A DNA stretch of 11,384 nt from an uncultured Clostridia bacterium (GTDB taxonomy: Bacteria > Bacillota > Clostridia > Oscillospirales > Oscillospiraceae). Positions within the stretch are counted from its first letter, which is position 1; each line of letters begins with the position of its first letter. Location: assembly GCA_947169005.1 (NCBI GenBank), contig CAMVOG010000057.1, positions 1 through 11,384 of the forward strand, read 5' to 3'. Positions 1 to 6,403 of the stretch are shown one piece after another. The position numbers and the translations under genes were made by a program. Below the pieces are notes generated by a model. The model searched no databases. It saw only the letters and a program-made list of their open reading frames with translations, and was not told the DNA's origin.

Positions 1-248
1 TGAAAAGCCCCGTGGCCGCTACCGCCGTCAACGTGGGTATCGCCCTGGTGTATTTCTTCGTGAACTTCCTGGGGGCGGCCATACCCTGGGTGCTTTTCAT
101 CCCGGTCCCGCCCTTCCTGCACGGGCTGCGCGCCCTCTGGTTTGCGGAGGCCTCTCCCCTTTTGGTGATCCTCACCATGCTCGTCGCCCTCGCGTGGATG
201 GCGGTCTTCGGGTGGCTCAGTATGAGAAAGGAGCCGAAACATGCGTAA
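1..248 (+). CDS. Small two-helix membrane protein, start codon cut by window edge
   Basis: The reading frame is open to the left edge. The first two bases, TG, would complete an NTG start codon followed by AAA AGC CCC, so the gene probably begins one base outside the window and encodes about 82 residues; a start further upstream cannot be excluded. An internal GTG at 12 is a weaker alternative. The protein is almost entirely hydrophobic, with two predicted transmembrane segments at roughly residues 10-37 and 52-76 and a short basic tail (MRKEPKHA) that suggests the C-terminus is cytoplasmic. Its last 8 bases overlap the start of the next gene, which indicates translational coupling. I do not recognise the family. 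A subunit of a small transporter or a partner of the next protein are both possible, but this is inference from context only. Confidence 0.6.
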   Translation, partial: KSPVAATAVNVGIALVYFFVNFLGAAIPWVLFIPVPPFLHGLRALWFAEASPLLVILTMLVALAWMAVFGWLSMRKEPKHA

Positions 249-513
249 GAAAGAAGCGGAGTATGAGCTCCCCAAAGAGACGAATCCCCACAATGCGGAA
301 ATCGGCAGCAAGACCATGGACAAGATGCTCAACAGCATGTGGATGGCCAGCGGCAACGCGGTGAACGAAAACAAGCGGGCCGGGGGCAGCGGCTGGAAGC
401 ACAACCTGCGCTTCGTGCTGATCGCCCTCCTCTTTCTGGTCCTGGGCCTGGGTGTGTACATCGCTATGCCTTACTTGGGGATAGCCCTGGAGTGGATCGT
501 AAGCCGGATTTAG
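241..513 (+). CDS. Hypothetical 90-residue single-helix membrane protein
   Basis: The start at 241 is supported by an AAAGGAG ribosome binding site at 227-233 with 7-nt spacing, lying inside the end of the preceding gene, and by the 8-base overlap with that gene. The N-terminal half is polar and charged (MRKKEAEYELPKETNPHN...), with a Met-rich amphipathic stretch at about residues 26-36 and a basic Gly-rich linker at 45-52. One hydrophobic segment follows at about 57-78 and a second, weaker amphipathic one extends to the end. The expected topology is a soluble cytoplasmic N-terminus with a C-terminal membrane anchor. I do not recognise a family. The overlap with another small membrane protein suggests the two products work together. 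Confidence 0.7.
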   Translation: MRKKEAEYELPKETNPHNAEIGSKTMDKMLNSMWMASGNAVNENKRAGGSGWKHNLRFVLIALLFLVLGLGVYIAMPYLGIALEWIVSRI

Positions 514-550
514 GGCTTAGTACAGAGTGCTTAGTGCGATAGTGCTTAGT
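513..550. repeat. Three phased short direct repeats (NGCTTAGT)
   Basis: Directly after the stop codon, GGGCTTAGT (513-521) is followed by two exact copies of AGTGCTTAGT (526-535 and 541-550). The spacing between copies is 14-15 nt. No gene explains it. It resembles the 14-nt repeat found after the last gene of the window at 11214-11240. Confidence 0.7.
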
Positions 551-551
551 A

Positions 552-586
552 AGGAGCTGCTGCAATTGTGTTTTGCAGCAGCTCCT
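552..586. repeat. Perfect 14-bp inverted repeat (hairpin)
   Basis: AGGAGCTGCTGCAA at 552-565 is exactly complementary to 573-586, with a 7-nt loop. There is no T-run right after it, so it is not a classic terminator by itself. It may protect the 3' end of the upstream mRNA or be part of an extragenic palindrome. Confidence 0.8.
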
Positions 587-592
587 GTTCGT

Positions 593-676
593 GTCATCCT
601 GTGGCCGTTAGGCCGAAGGATCTTTTCTTTTTTTGCTCTGATCCGCGGAAAAACCTTTGCTAATGCTCAGGATGAC
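593..676. repeat. Intergenic palindromic repeat element, GTCATCCT...AGGATGAC
   Basis: GTCATCCT at 593-600 is exactly complementary to AGGATGAC at 669-676, enclosing 68 bases with an internal GGCC-GTTA-GGCC hairpin and the text GAAGGATC. Elements of the general form GTCATCCTGAGC...AAGGATCT are familiar as dispersed intergenic repeats in many anaerobic Firmicutes. I recognise the type, not a named family. A 69-residue frame running through it has no ribosome binding site and no protein-like composition. Confidence 0.6.
596..634 (+). terminator. Probable intrinsic terminator of the left-edge operon
   Basis: ATCCT (596-600) pairs with AGGAT (617-621) and GGCC (603-606) with GGCC (611-614) around a GTTA loop. 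A T-rich tract (TTTTCTTTTTTT, 623-634) follows at once. This would end transcription of the two small membrane-protein genes. It uses the left arm of the larger palindrome at 593-676, so the two structures compete. Confidence 0.5.
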
Positions 677-736
677 TTTTTTTCACACCTGTACTTATTT
701 TGCAACAGCCCTCTGCACAACAGAATGAGGGCATAG

Positions 737-765
737 AAAAACCCCGGAGCCATAGGCTCCGGGGT
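737..765 (-). terminator. Intrinsic terminator of the four-helix membrane protein gene
   Basis: CCCCGGAGCC at 742-751 pairs perfectly with GGCTCCGGGG at 755-764 around a 3-nt loop. Read on the minus strand the stem is followed by TTTTT (737-741). It lies 24 bases beyond the stop codon of the minus-strand gene at 789-1331, as expected for a rho-independent terminator. Confidence 0.88.
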
Positions 766-788
766 ACTTGTTTGAAAGAGGATGCTGA

Positions 789-1331
789 TTACTGGCCCAC
801 GGCGGAGAGGTAATAGTCCGCAGGACGGGACTTCATTTCCTTAATGCCAAGGACGATGCTGCAAAGGGTGGCGATCAGGGTGAGGACGATCAGGGCGATC
901 TGGATGTAACGGGCAACGGGGTTGGTGCAATAGTCACGCATGAAGTAGTTGCCGAAATAGCCGATGATGCCGTACACGCTGAAAACCAGGGGCAGGAAGC
1001 AAGTGCCGAGGCCGCGCTTGTTGGCGCAGACGATGATGGCGATGATGCCCACGATGGCCATGACGACCACAACGTGCAGCTCCTTGAGGCTGATGAACTT
1101 CACGCCCAGGACCTTCTCGATCTGCAGGAAGTTGGTGGGATAGAGCATGATACCCCACAGGGACTTGCTGTTGACGTAATCCTTGCTGCCGAGACCGTAA
1201 TCCGCCTTGTCATACTGGAAGTAAGGCAGGAGCCAGGCAATGAAGGTGAGGGCGATCAGGCCCAGCATCACGTAACGCATGATATTGATGAGATTCAAAA
1301 GGCTTTCTCTCTTGCTATCGATCCTATCCAT
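789..1331 (-). CDS. Hypothetical four-helix integral membrane protein
   Basis: The 180-residue product has a charged N-terminus (MDRIDSKRES) and four predicted transmembrane helices at about residues 18-37, 85-102, 110-128 and 143-163. A polar loop at about 38-84 lies between helices 1 and 2. The layout resembles many small uncharacterised clostridial membrane proteins, and I recognise no catalytic or transport motif. The start is supported by GGAGG (1342-1346) with 10-nt spacing and by an extended -10 promoter upstream. It is a single-gene unit with its own terminator, so it is probably regulated independently of the redox operon that converges behind it on the same strand. Frames on the opposite strand here are shadows. 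Confidence 0.8.
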   Translation of the reverse strand: MDRIDSKRESLLNLINIMRYVMLGLIALTFIAWLLPYFQYDKADYGLGSKDYVNSKSLWGIMLYPTNFLQIEKVLGVKFISLKELHVVVVMAIVGIIAIIVCANKRGLGTCFLPLVFSVYGIIGYFGNYFMRDYCTNPVARYIQIALIVLTLIATLCSIVLGIKEMKSRPADYYLSAVGQ

Positions 1332-1341
1332 AAATACGAGA

Positions 1342-1346
1342 CCTCC
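1342..1346 (-). promoter_or_regulatory. Ribosome binding site GGAGG
   Basis: GGAGG on the minus strand, 10 nt before the ATG at 1329-1331. It fixes the start of the four-helix membrane protein. Confidence 0.8.
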
Positions 1347-1389
1347 AACTCAAGCACGAAATCAGCATTCTGCTGTGGTTACTGGATGT

Positions 1390-1447
1390 AGTTTAGCATA
1401 AAACGCATGAGATTTCAAGTCTATTTTTTAATAATTTGCATAAAAAA
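1390..1447 (-). promoter_or_regulatory. Extended -10 promoter with AT-rich upstream element
   Basis: On the minus strand, TTGAAA (-35, 1413-1418) and TAAACT (-10, 1390-1395) are separated by 17 bp. The -10 is preceded by TGC, giving an extended -10. The DNA upstream of -35 (1421-1447) is almost pure A/T with A6 and T6 tracts, like an UP element. It would drive the four-helix membrane protein gene 59 bp downstream of the -10. Confidence 0.7.
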
Positions 1448-1470
1448 CTAAGTCAGCCGGCGGGAGGCCC

Positions 1471-3507
1471 TCAGCCGATGATCTTCAAGGCGCCGGTGGG
1501 ACAGGCAGCGGCACATTTTCCGCACTTCCGGCAGTCGTTCAGAATGACGGGATCGTTGAACTCCGGGCGGATGGCGGCGTTGAAGCCCCGGTCCACAAAG
1601 CCCAGCAGCGCCTTGCCCACAACCTCGTCGCAGACGCGCACACAGAGGCCGCAGAGGATGCACTTGCCCTGGTCCCGCTCGATGGTCAGCAGCCTGCGCT
1701 CCTTATAGGCCTTGTGCTTCTCGCCGCACAGGCGGCAGGGATCGAAGTCCATGCAGGTATTGGCGGCCTTGATCAGGCGGCAGTCCTTATAATCGAAGCA
1801 GCCGCATTCCAGGCAGCGGGCCGCCTCGCGCCGGGCCTCATCCGCCGGGAGACCCAGGTTGATCTCGGCGAAATCATGGCGGCGCAGCTCCGCCGGCCGC
1901 TGGGGCATACGCACGCGCCCCCGCTTCTCGCGGCCCTCGAACATGTCGGGCCGGGGCTCCTGGCTGGAGCAGTAGGGCTCGCGGTAAGGCACGATGGCGC
2001 CGCTTAAATAGCTGTCGACGACGGCGGCGGCACGCCCGGCCTCGCCGATGGCGGCGATGGCGATGCTCGCGCCCTTATTGGTGGCGTCGCCCACGGCGAA
2101 GACGCCCTCCAGGTTGGTGAGAAAGCTGCTCTCGTCCGCCGCGATGCTGCCCTTGCGGTTCAGCTCCACGCCGTCCAGGCCGGCGGGGTCCAGCTTCTGG
2201 CCGATGGCGGCGATAACGCAGCTTACCTCCACGGTCTCGAAGCTGCCCTCCACGGCCTTGGGGGAGCGGCGGCCGGAGGCGTCCGGCTCGCCCAGCTCCA
2301 TCACCTGGAGCTTGACGGCCTTCACGCGGCCGTCCTCGCTGAGGATCTCGGCGGGGTTGCGCAGGAACTTGAAGGTGACGCCCTCTTCCCGGGCCTCGTC
2401 GATCTCCACCTGCTCGGCGGGCATTTCCGCCTCCGTGCGGCGATAGACCACGTAGACCTCCCGGGCACCCAGGCGCACGGCGGTGCGGCAGGCGTCCATG
2501 GCAGTATTGCCGCCGCCCACGACCATGACCTTGTCCCCGATTTCGGGGCGCTCGCCCAGGTTGACGGCCCGCAGGAAGTCGATGCCGCCCAGGACGCCCT
2601 CGGCCTCCTCGCCGGGGCAGCCGATGCTGCTGCTCTTCCAGGCGCCGGTGGCCAGGACCACGGCGTCGGCGGACTGGCGCAGGGTCTCCAGCGTCACGTC
2701 CTTGCCCAGGCGCTTATCGTTCAGCATCTGCACGCCCAGGGCCTTGATGGCGGCGATCTCCTTCGCCAGCACGGCCTTGGGCAGCCGGTACTCGGGGATG
2801 CCGTAGCGGAGCATGCCACCCATCTCGGGCATGGCGTCGTAAACCGTGACCTTATGGCCCTTGAGGGCCAGGTAATAGGCCGCTGTGAGGCCGCCGGGGC
2901 CGCCGCCCACAACGGCGACGCGCTTGCCCGTGGCGGGCGCGGCGGACGGGGTATAGGGAGCCTCGGAGGCCAGGTCGTTATCCGCGGCAAAGGCCTTTAA
3001 GTAGGCGATGGAAACGGGGCTCTCCACGTTCTTGCGGCGGCACTCCCGCTCGCAGGGATGGGGGCAGACCCGGCCGATGGAGGCCGGGATCGGGATCTTC
3101 TCCTTAATAATACGCACGGCCTCGCGGTCGTTGCCCAGGGCGATCTGCTTGATATAGCCCTGCACGTCCGTCCCGGCGGGGCAGGTCACGCCGCAGGGAC
3201 CGCGGCAGTCGCCGTGATGGTCCGACATCAGCAGCTCCAGCGTGACGCGGCGGGACTGACGGGCCCGGGGCGTCTCGGAGCTGACGACCCAGCCGTCCCC
3301 GGCGACGGTGGAGCAGGCGCGCATGAGCTTGGGCATGCCCTCCCCTTCCACAACGCAGACGCCGCAGGCGCCGAATTCCTTGACGGATTCGTCGTGGCAG
3401 AGGTTGGGGATCTCGATGCCGTTCTCCCGGGCGATCTCCAGAATGGTCTTGCCCTTTTCACCGAGGCAGACCTTGCCGTTGATGGTGATCTTGATAAGCT
3501 CGCTCAT
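1471..3507 (-). CDS. NfnB/GltD-type NADP(H) oxidoreductase fused to 2Fe-2S and 2[4Fe-4S] domains (Stn-type transhydrogenase subunit)
   Basis: The domains are, in order: a complex I/[FeFe]-hydrogenase-like [2Fe-2S] domain (residues 1-80; C37, C48, C51, C65); a cluster segment with H97, C101, C105, C109; the GltD/NfnB N-terminal Fe-S domain (C109, C148, C152, C156, CPHPCERECRR); an FAD site (VAVVGGGPGG, 197-206); an NADP(H) site (VMVVGGGNTAMDA, 327-339, then YRRTEAEMP); a closing FAD motif (VFAVGDA, 469-475); a Cys-rich stretch (C565-C594); and two [4Fe-4S] motifs (C616/619/622/626 and C659/662/665/669). In the NfnB family the FAD is the bifurcating flavin and NADPH is the two-electron donor. 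Here NfnB is fused to the front end of HydA without any hydrogenase H-cluster, as in the Sporomusa-type Nfn (Stn). It starts 13 bases after the HydB-like gene with a GGGGGGCGAGG Shine-Dalgarno and is the last gene of the operon. Other clostridial relatives pair with formate dehydrogenase, so the partner remains to be confirmed. Confidence 0.9.
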   Translation of the reverse strand: MSELIKITINGKVCLGEKGKTILEIARENGIEIPNLCHDESVKEFGACGVCVVEGEGMPKLMRACSTVAGDGWVVSSETPRARQSRRVTLELLMSDHHGDCRGPCGVTCPAGTDVQGYIKQIALGNDREAVRIIKEKIPIPASIGRVCPHPCERECRRKNVESPVSIAYLKAFAADNDLASEAPYTPSAAPATGKRVAVVGGGPGGLTAAYYLALKGHKVTVYDAMPEMGGMLRYGIPEYRLPKAVLAKEIAAIKALGVQMLNDKRLGKDVTLETLRQSADAVVLATGAWKSSSIGCPGEEAEGVLGGIDFLRAVNLGERPEIGDKVMVVGGGNTAMDACRTAVRLGAREVYVVYRRTEAEMPAEQVEIDEAREEGVTFKFLRNPAEILSEDGRVKAVKLQVMELGEPDASGRRSPKAVEGSFETVEVSCVIAAIGQKLDPAGLDGVELNRKGSIAADESSFLTNLEGVFAVGDATNKGASIAIAAIGEAGRAAAVVDSYLSGAIVPYREPYCSSQEPRPDMFEGREKRGRVRMPQRPAELRRHDFAEINLGLPADEARREAARCLECGCFDYKDCRLIKAANTCMDFDPCRLCGEKHKAYKERRLLTIERDQGKCILCGLCVRVCDEVVGKALLGFVDRGFNAAIRPEFNDPVILNDCRKCGKCAAACPTGALKIIG

Positions 3508-3520
3508 ATCCTCGCCCCCC

Positions 3521-5269
3521 TTATTCCACGACTACCGCGCCGAAGCGGCAGACGCTCTTGCAGCTTCCGCACTTGATGCACTTGCTGCTGTCGATGACGT
3601 GCGGTTTCTTGGCCTCGCCCGTGATGCACTGGGCCGGGCAGTTCTTCGCGCACTGGCGGCAGCCCTTGCACTTTTCCGCCTCGATGCGGTAGGTCAAAAG
3701 GGCCGCGCACTCCCCGGCGGGACATTTCTTTTCGTTGATATGGGCCTCGTACTCCTCCCGGAAGTAGCGCAGGGTGGTCAGCACCGGGTTCGGCGCGGTC
3801 TGGCCCAGGCCGCAGAGGGCCCCGTCCTTGACGGCGGAGCAAAGCTCCTCCAAAAGGGCGATATCGCCCTCGCGACCGTTCCCCTCCACGATGCGGGTGA
3901 GGATCTCGTAAAGCCGCTTGGTGCCAAGGCGGCAGGGAACGCACTTGCCGCAGCTCTCGTTGGTGGTGAATTTCAGGAAGAAGCGGGCCATTTCCACCAT
4001 GCAGGTGGAATCGTCCATGACCACCATGCCGCCGGAGCCCATGATGGCGCCGGTGGCGCTGAGGGCCTTATAGTCGATCACGGTGTCCAGCAGGCTCTCG
4101 GGGATGCAGCCGCCGGAGGGGCCGCCGGTCTGGACGGCCTTGAACTTCCGCCCGTCCCGGACGCCGCCGCCGATATCGAAAATGACCTCCCGCACGGTCT
4201 TACCCATGGGGATCTCCACCAGGCCGCCCCGCTTGATCTTGCCCGTGAGGGCGAAGACCTTGGTGCCCTTGCTCTGCTCGGTGCCCATGGCGGCAAAGGC
4301 CGCGCCGCCGTTGGCGATAATCCAGGCCACGTTGGCAAAGGTCTCCACATTATTGATGTTGGAGGGCTTGTTCCAATAGCCGCTCTGGGCCGGGAAGGGG
4401 GGCTTCAGCCGGGGCATGCCCCGCTTGCCCTCCAGGGACTCAATGAGGGCCGTCTCCTCGCCGCAGACGAAGGCGCCCGCGCCGGCCTTGATGCGCATGG
4501 TGCAGGAAAAGCCGCTGCCCAGGATATTCTCGCCCAGATAGCCCCGCTCGGAAGCCTGGCGAATGGCCTCCGTCAGGCGGGTGATGGCAAGGGGGTACTC
4601 CGCCCGGACGTAGACGATCATTTCCGCCGCGCCGATGGCGTAAGCGCCGATGAGCATGCCTTCAATGAGGCTGTGGGGGTCGGACTCGATAACCGCCCGG
4701 TCCATGAAAGCGCCGGGGTCGCCCTCGTCCGCGTTGCAGATAAGGTACTTGGGGCCGCCCACCGCCTCGCGGGCCGCGTTCCACTTGAACCAGGTGGGGA
4801 AGCCCGCGCCGCCACGCCCGGCCAGGCCGGAGGTCTTGATCTCCGCGATCACGTCCTCGGGGCTCATGCCGCCCAGGACCTTGGCGATGGCGCCGTAGCC
4901 GCCCTCGGCGATGTAAGCGTCGATATCATTGGGGTCTATAAGGCCGCAGTGGCGCAGGGCGATGCGGGTCTGCTTCGTGAGGAAGCTCTCGTCCTCCGCC
5001 GTAATGGCCAGGTCCTCCACGGCGGAGAAATCCCCCGTGGTGAGGGCGGCGGAAACGCGCTCCGCGTCCTTTTCCGAAACGCGGACCAGCCGCTTGAGGA
5101 GCTTGCCCGCCTCGTACACGTCCACGATGGGCTCCAGGAAGCACATGCCGATGCAGCCCGTGACGCCCAGCTGATACCCGCCGCTGCACAGGCTCTCCAG
5201 CGCGGTATAGACCTTGCCCGCGCCCGCCGCGAGGCCGCAGCTTCCCTCGCCGATCACTGCCTTTCTCAT
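3521..5269 (-). CDS. HydB/NuoF-type FMN- and NAD(H)-binding iron-sulfur subunit
   Basis: This 582-residue protein is the diaphorase subunit of a soluble NAD-linked complex. Residues 1-60 form a thioredoxin-like [2Fe-2S] domain (C11, C28, C39, C43; GCIGMC). The NADH/FMN site is visible as GRGGAGFP (151-158) and CNADEGDPGAFMDR (178-191), and the NuoF [4Fe-4S] ligands as C440, C443, C446 (ESCGKCVPCR) with C486. The C-terminus adds a 2[4Fe-4S] ferredoxin domain (C534/537/540/544 and C564/567/570/574) that complex I NuoF lacks but bifurcating-hydrogenase HydB/HndC proteins have. Its start overlaps the previous gene by ATGA, and GGAGGTGG lies just before it, so the two are translationally coupled. 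With the HydC-like and NfnB-like subunits it should pass electrons between NAD(H) and the bifurcating FAD or ferredoxin. The name nuoF would mislead because no membrane complex I genes are present. Confidence 0.93.
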   Translation of the reverse strand: MRKAVIGEGSCGLAAGAGKVYTALESLCSGGYQLGVTGCIGMCFLEPIVDVYEAGKLLKRLVRVSEKDAERVSAALTTGDFSAVEDLAITAEDESFLTKQTRIALRHCGLIDPNDIDAYIAEGGYGAIAKVLGGMSPEDVIAEIKTSGLAGRGGAGFPTWFKWNAAREAVGGPKYLICNADEGDPGAFMDRAVIESDPHSLIEGMLIGAYAIGAAEMIVYVRAEYPLAITRLTEAIRQASERGYLGENILGSGFSCTMRIKAGAGAFVCGEETALIESLEGKRGMPRLKPPFPAQSGYWNKPSNINNVETFANVAWIIANGGAAFAAMGTEQSKGTKVFALTGKIKRGGLVEIPMGKTVREVIFDIGGGVRDGRKFKAVQTGGPSGGCIPESLLDTVIDYKALSATGAIMGSGGMVVMDDSTCMVEMARFFLKFTTNESCGKCVPCRLGTKRLYEILTRIVEGNGREGDIALLEELCSAVKDGALCGLGQTAPNPVLTTLRYFREEYEAHINEKKCPAGECAALLTYRIEAEKCKGCRQCAKNCPAQCITGEAKKPHVIDSSKCIKCGSCKSVCRFGAVVVE

Positions 5270-5769
5270 TGGGCGGCCACCTCCTTTTCCCGAAGCTCAT
5301 CCAGAATTTTCAGCGCCTTGGCCGGGGTCAGGGACCCATAGGTCTCCCCGGAGATCATCATCACCGGGGACAGGCTGCAGCAGCCCAGGCAGGCCACGGT
5401 CTTCAAGGTAAAGAGCCCGTCCTCCGTGGTCTCGCCGTCCTGGATCTTCAGCTTTTCCGTGATGGCCTTCTCAATGCTGTTGGCCCCGTTGACGTGGCAG
5501 GCCGTGCCCTTACATAGCATGATGGGGTGCTTGCCCACGGGCTTCAAGCGGAACTGGGCGTAGAAGGTGGCCACGCCCATCACCTGGGCGGGACTCTGGC
5601 CTGTGCGCTCCGCGATATGGTAGATCACGTCCACCGGCAGGTAGCCGTAGATCTCCTGGGCGTGCTGGAGAATGGTGATCAGACTGCCCTTCTGGGGGGC
5701 GTACTCGGCCAGCACCCCTTCCAGAAGGCTCAGATCGCTCTTCTTCTCGCAGCAACAGCTTTCACTCAT
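5266..5769 (-). CDS. HydC/NuoE-type thioredoxin-like [2Fe-2S] subunit
   Basis: The 167-residue product matches the usual length of NuoE/HydC/HndA proteins. The N-terminal helical part contains the family signature around residues 28-72 (LITILQHAQEIYGYLP, then MGVATFYAQF). The thioredoxin-like [2Fe-2S] domain has the complete ligand set: C86 and C91 (CKGTAC), then C127 and C131 (CLGCC). A CCC cluster at residues 5-7 lies outside the conserved domain. The start is supported by GGGAGGG at 5776-5782 with 6-nt spacing. It is the first gene of a three-gene operon and overlaps the HydB-like gene by 4 bases. Its role is an auxiliary electron-transfer subunit bound to the HydB-like protein. I see no convincing promoter directly upstream on the minus strand, so transcription may partly come from the DUF1508 gene. 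Confidence 0.93.
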   Translation of the reverse strand: MSESCCCEKKSDLSLLEGVLAEYAPQKGSLITILQHAQEIYGYLPVDVIYHIAERTGQSPAQVMGVATFYAQFRLKPVGKHPIMLCKGTACHVNGANSIEKAITEKLKIQDGETTEDGLFTLKTVACLGCCSLSPVMMISGETYGSLTPAKALKILDELREKEVAAQ

Positions 5770-5821
5770 GTTTTTCCCTCCCGAACAGAAAAAATAAACG
5801 ATATGACGAGCGCAGAAATGA

Positions 5822-5850
5822 GCCGCCGAAAACCAAGGGTTTTCGGCGGC
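5822..5850 (-). terminator. Perfect 13-bp hairpin between DUF1508 gene and redox operon
   Basis: GCCGCCGAAAACC (5822-5834) pairs exactly with 5838-5850 around a 3-nt loop. Read on the minus strand it follows the DUF1508 stop codon by about 21 nt. Only a poor T-tract (TCATTTC) follows, so it may be a leaky terminator or attenuator that lets some transcripts continue into the redox operon. Confidence 0.5.
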
Positions 5851-5871
5851 CCCTCCGCGTTTTCGTTTTGC

Positions 5872-6252
5872 TCAGCCCTCGACTTCGGGCTCGATTACAG
5901 GCGCGTCCACCGCGTTCTTCTGCACGCTGGCGACGCCGTTCTTGCAGCTGGCCATGGTCTTGTAGCCCTCGCTGACGGCGATGATCTGGCCGTTGGTGGC
6001 CTTCAGACGGAAGCGGAACTCACCGGCCTTGTCCGTATAAAGCTCAAACTTCGGGTGCTTGAGCACCTCGAAGCCCTCCACCGTCTGATCCTCGACGGCG
6101 GCGATGGGAGCGTTCTTCGCCACGCTGGCGACACCCTTTTTGCAGGCAGCCAGGCTGGCATAGACCTCAGACGTGGCAATGACCTCGCCGTTGGTGGCCT
6201 TCAGATCGAACTTCACGCCCGTGTTGGTATTGCGGATAACAAATTTGCCCAT
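5872..6252 (-). CDS. Tandem DUF1508 (YegP/UPF0339-like) protein
   Basis: The 126-residue product holds two copies of the DUF1508 fold unit, at about residues 3-48 and 68-114. Both show the family pattern F-x-LKATNG-x-x-IA-x-SE-x-Y, then CK-x-GVASV-x-KNA. Each unit is a short beta-hairpin sheet plus a helix. No enzymatic residues are evident, and the family's role is not well defined; Escherichia coli YegP is the best-known two-copy member. The acidic tail (EPEVEG) is variable. The start is fixed by GGAGG at 6260-6264 (7-nt spacing) and by a promoter with a perfect TATAAT box. It lies head-to-head with the SPFH gene and upstream of the redox operon on the same strand, which may or may not be functionally meaningful. 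Confidence 0.9.
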   Translation of the reverse strand: MGKFVIRNTNTGVKFDLKATNGEVIATSEVYASLAACKKGVASVAKNAPIAAVEDQTVEGFEVLKHPKFELYTDKAGEFRFRLKATNGQIIAVSEGYKTMASCKNGVASVQKNAVDAPVIEPEVEG

Positions 6253-6281
6253 ATTTCTGCCTCCTAAGTCAAGTTGCTTTC

Positions 6282-6309
6282 ATTATAGCTATTTTAGCGA
6301 AAAAAGCAA
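6282..6309 (-). promoter_or_regulatory. Sigma-A-type promoter of the DUF1508 gene
   Basis: On the minus strand, TATAAT (6282-6287) is preceded by TTGCTT (6304-6309) with a 16-bp spacer. The -10 is a perfect consensus and the -35 keeps TTG. The box lies 29 bases before the start codon, leaving a short leader. Confidence 0.7.
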
Positions 6310-6380
6310 GGGCGGGGGAAACAATTTCAGAAAAAAAAGTAAAAATGCTCCTTTTGGGTAGTGATTTTTCCGATAGTCTC

Positions 6381-6389
6381 TGTTATAAT
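6381..6389 (+). promoter_or_regulatory. Extended -10 promoter of the SPFH/TPM operon
   Basis: TGTTATAAT gives a consensus TATAAT (6384-6389) with an upstream TG, the extended -10 arrangement. No good -35 is found at 16-18 bp. Transcription starting near 6396 would leave a leader of about 78 nt. Confidence 0.65.
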
Positions 6390-6403
6390 GTGCTTATAAG
6401 TAC

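Noticed and set aside
527..736. 69-residue open frame on the plus strand
   Set aside because: It runs through direct repeats, a perfect hairpin and a palindromic repeat element, and has no ribosome binding site.
1441..1470. Terminator for the redox operon
   Set aside because: A T6 run is present on the minus strand after the stop, but I could not build a convincing stem in front of it; the A/T tracts fit better as an upstream promoter element.
3308..5341. 677-residue open frame on the plus strand opposite the redox operon
   Set aside because: It is antisense to well-conserved HydB/NfnB coding sequence, is dominated by Ala/Gly/Leu/Asp as expected from a shadow of GC-rich codons, and lacks a ribosome binding site.
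3521..5769. Complex I nuoE-nuoF genes
   Set aside because: There are no membrane subunits, the NuoF-like protein has HydB-type extra ferredoxin domains, and the neighbour is an NfnB-type flavoprotein.
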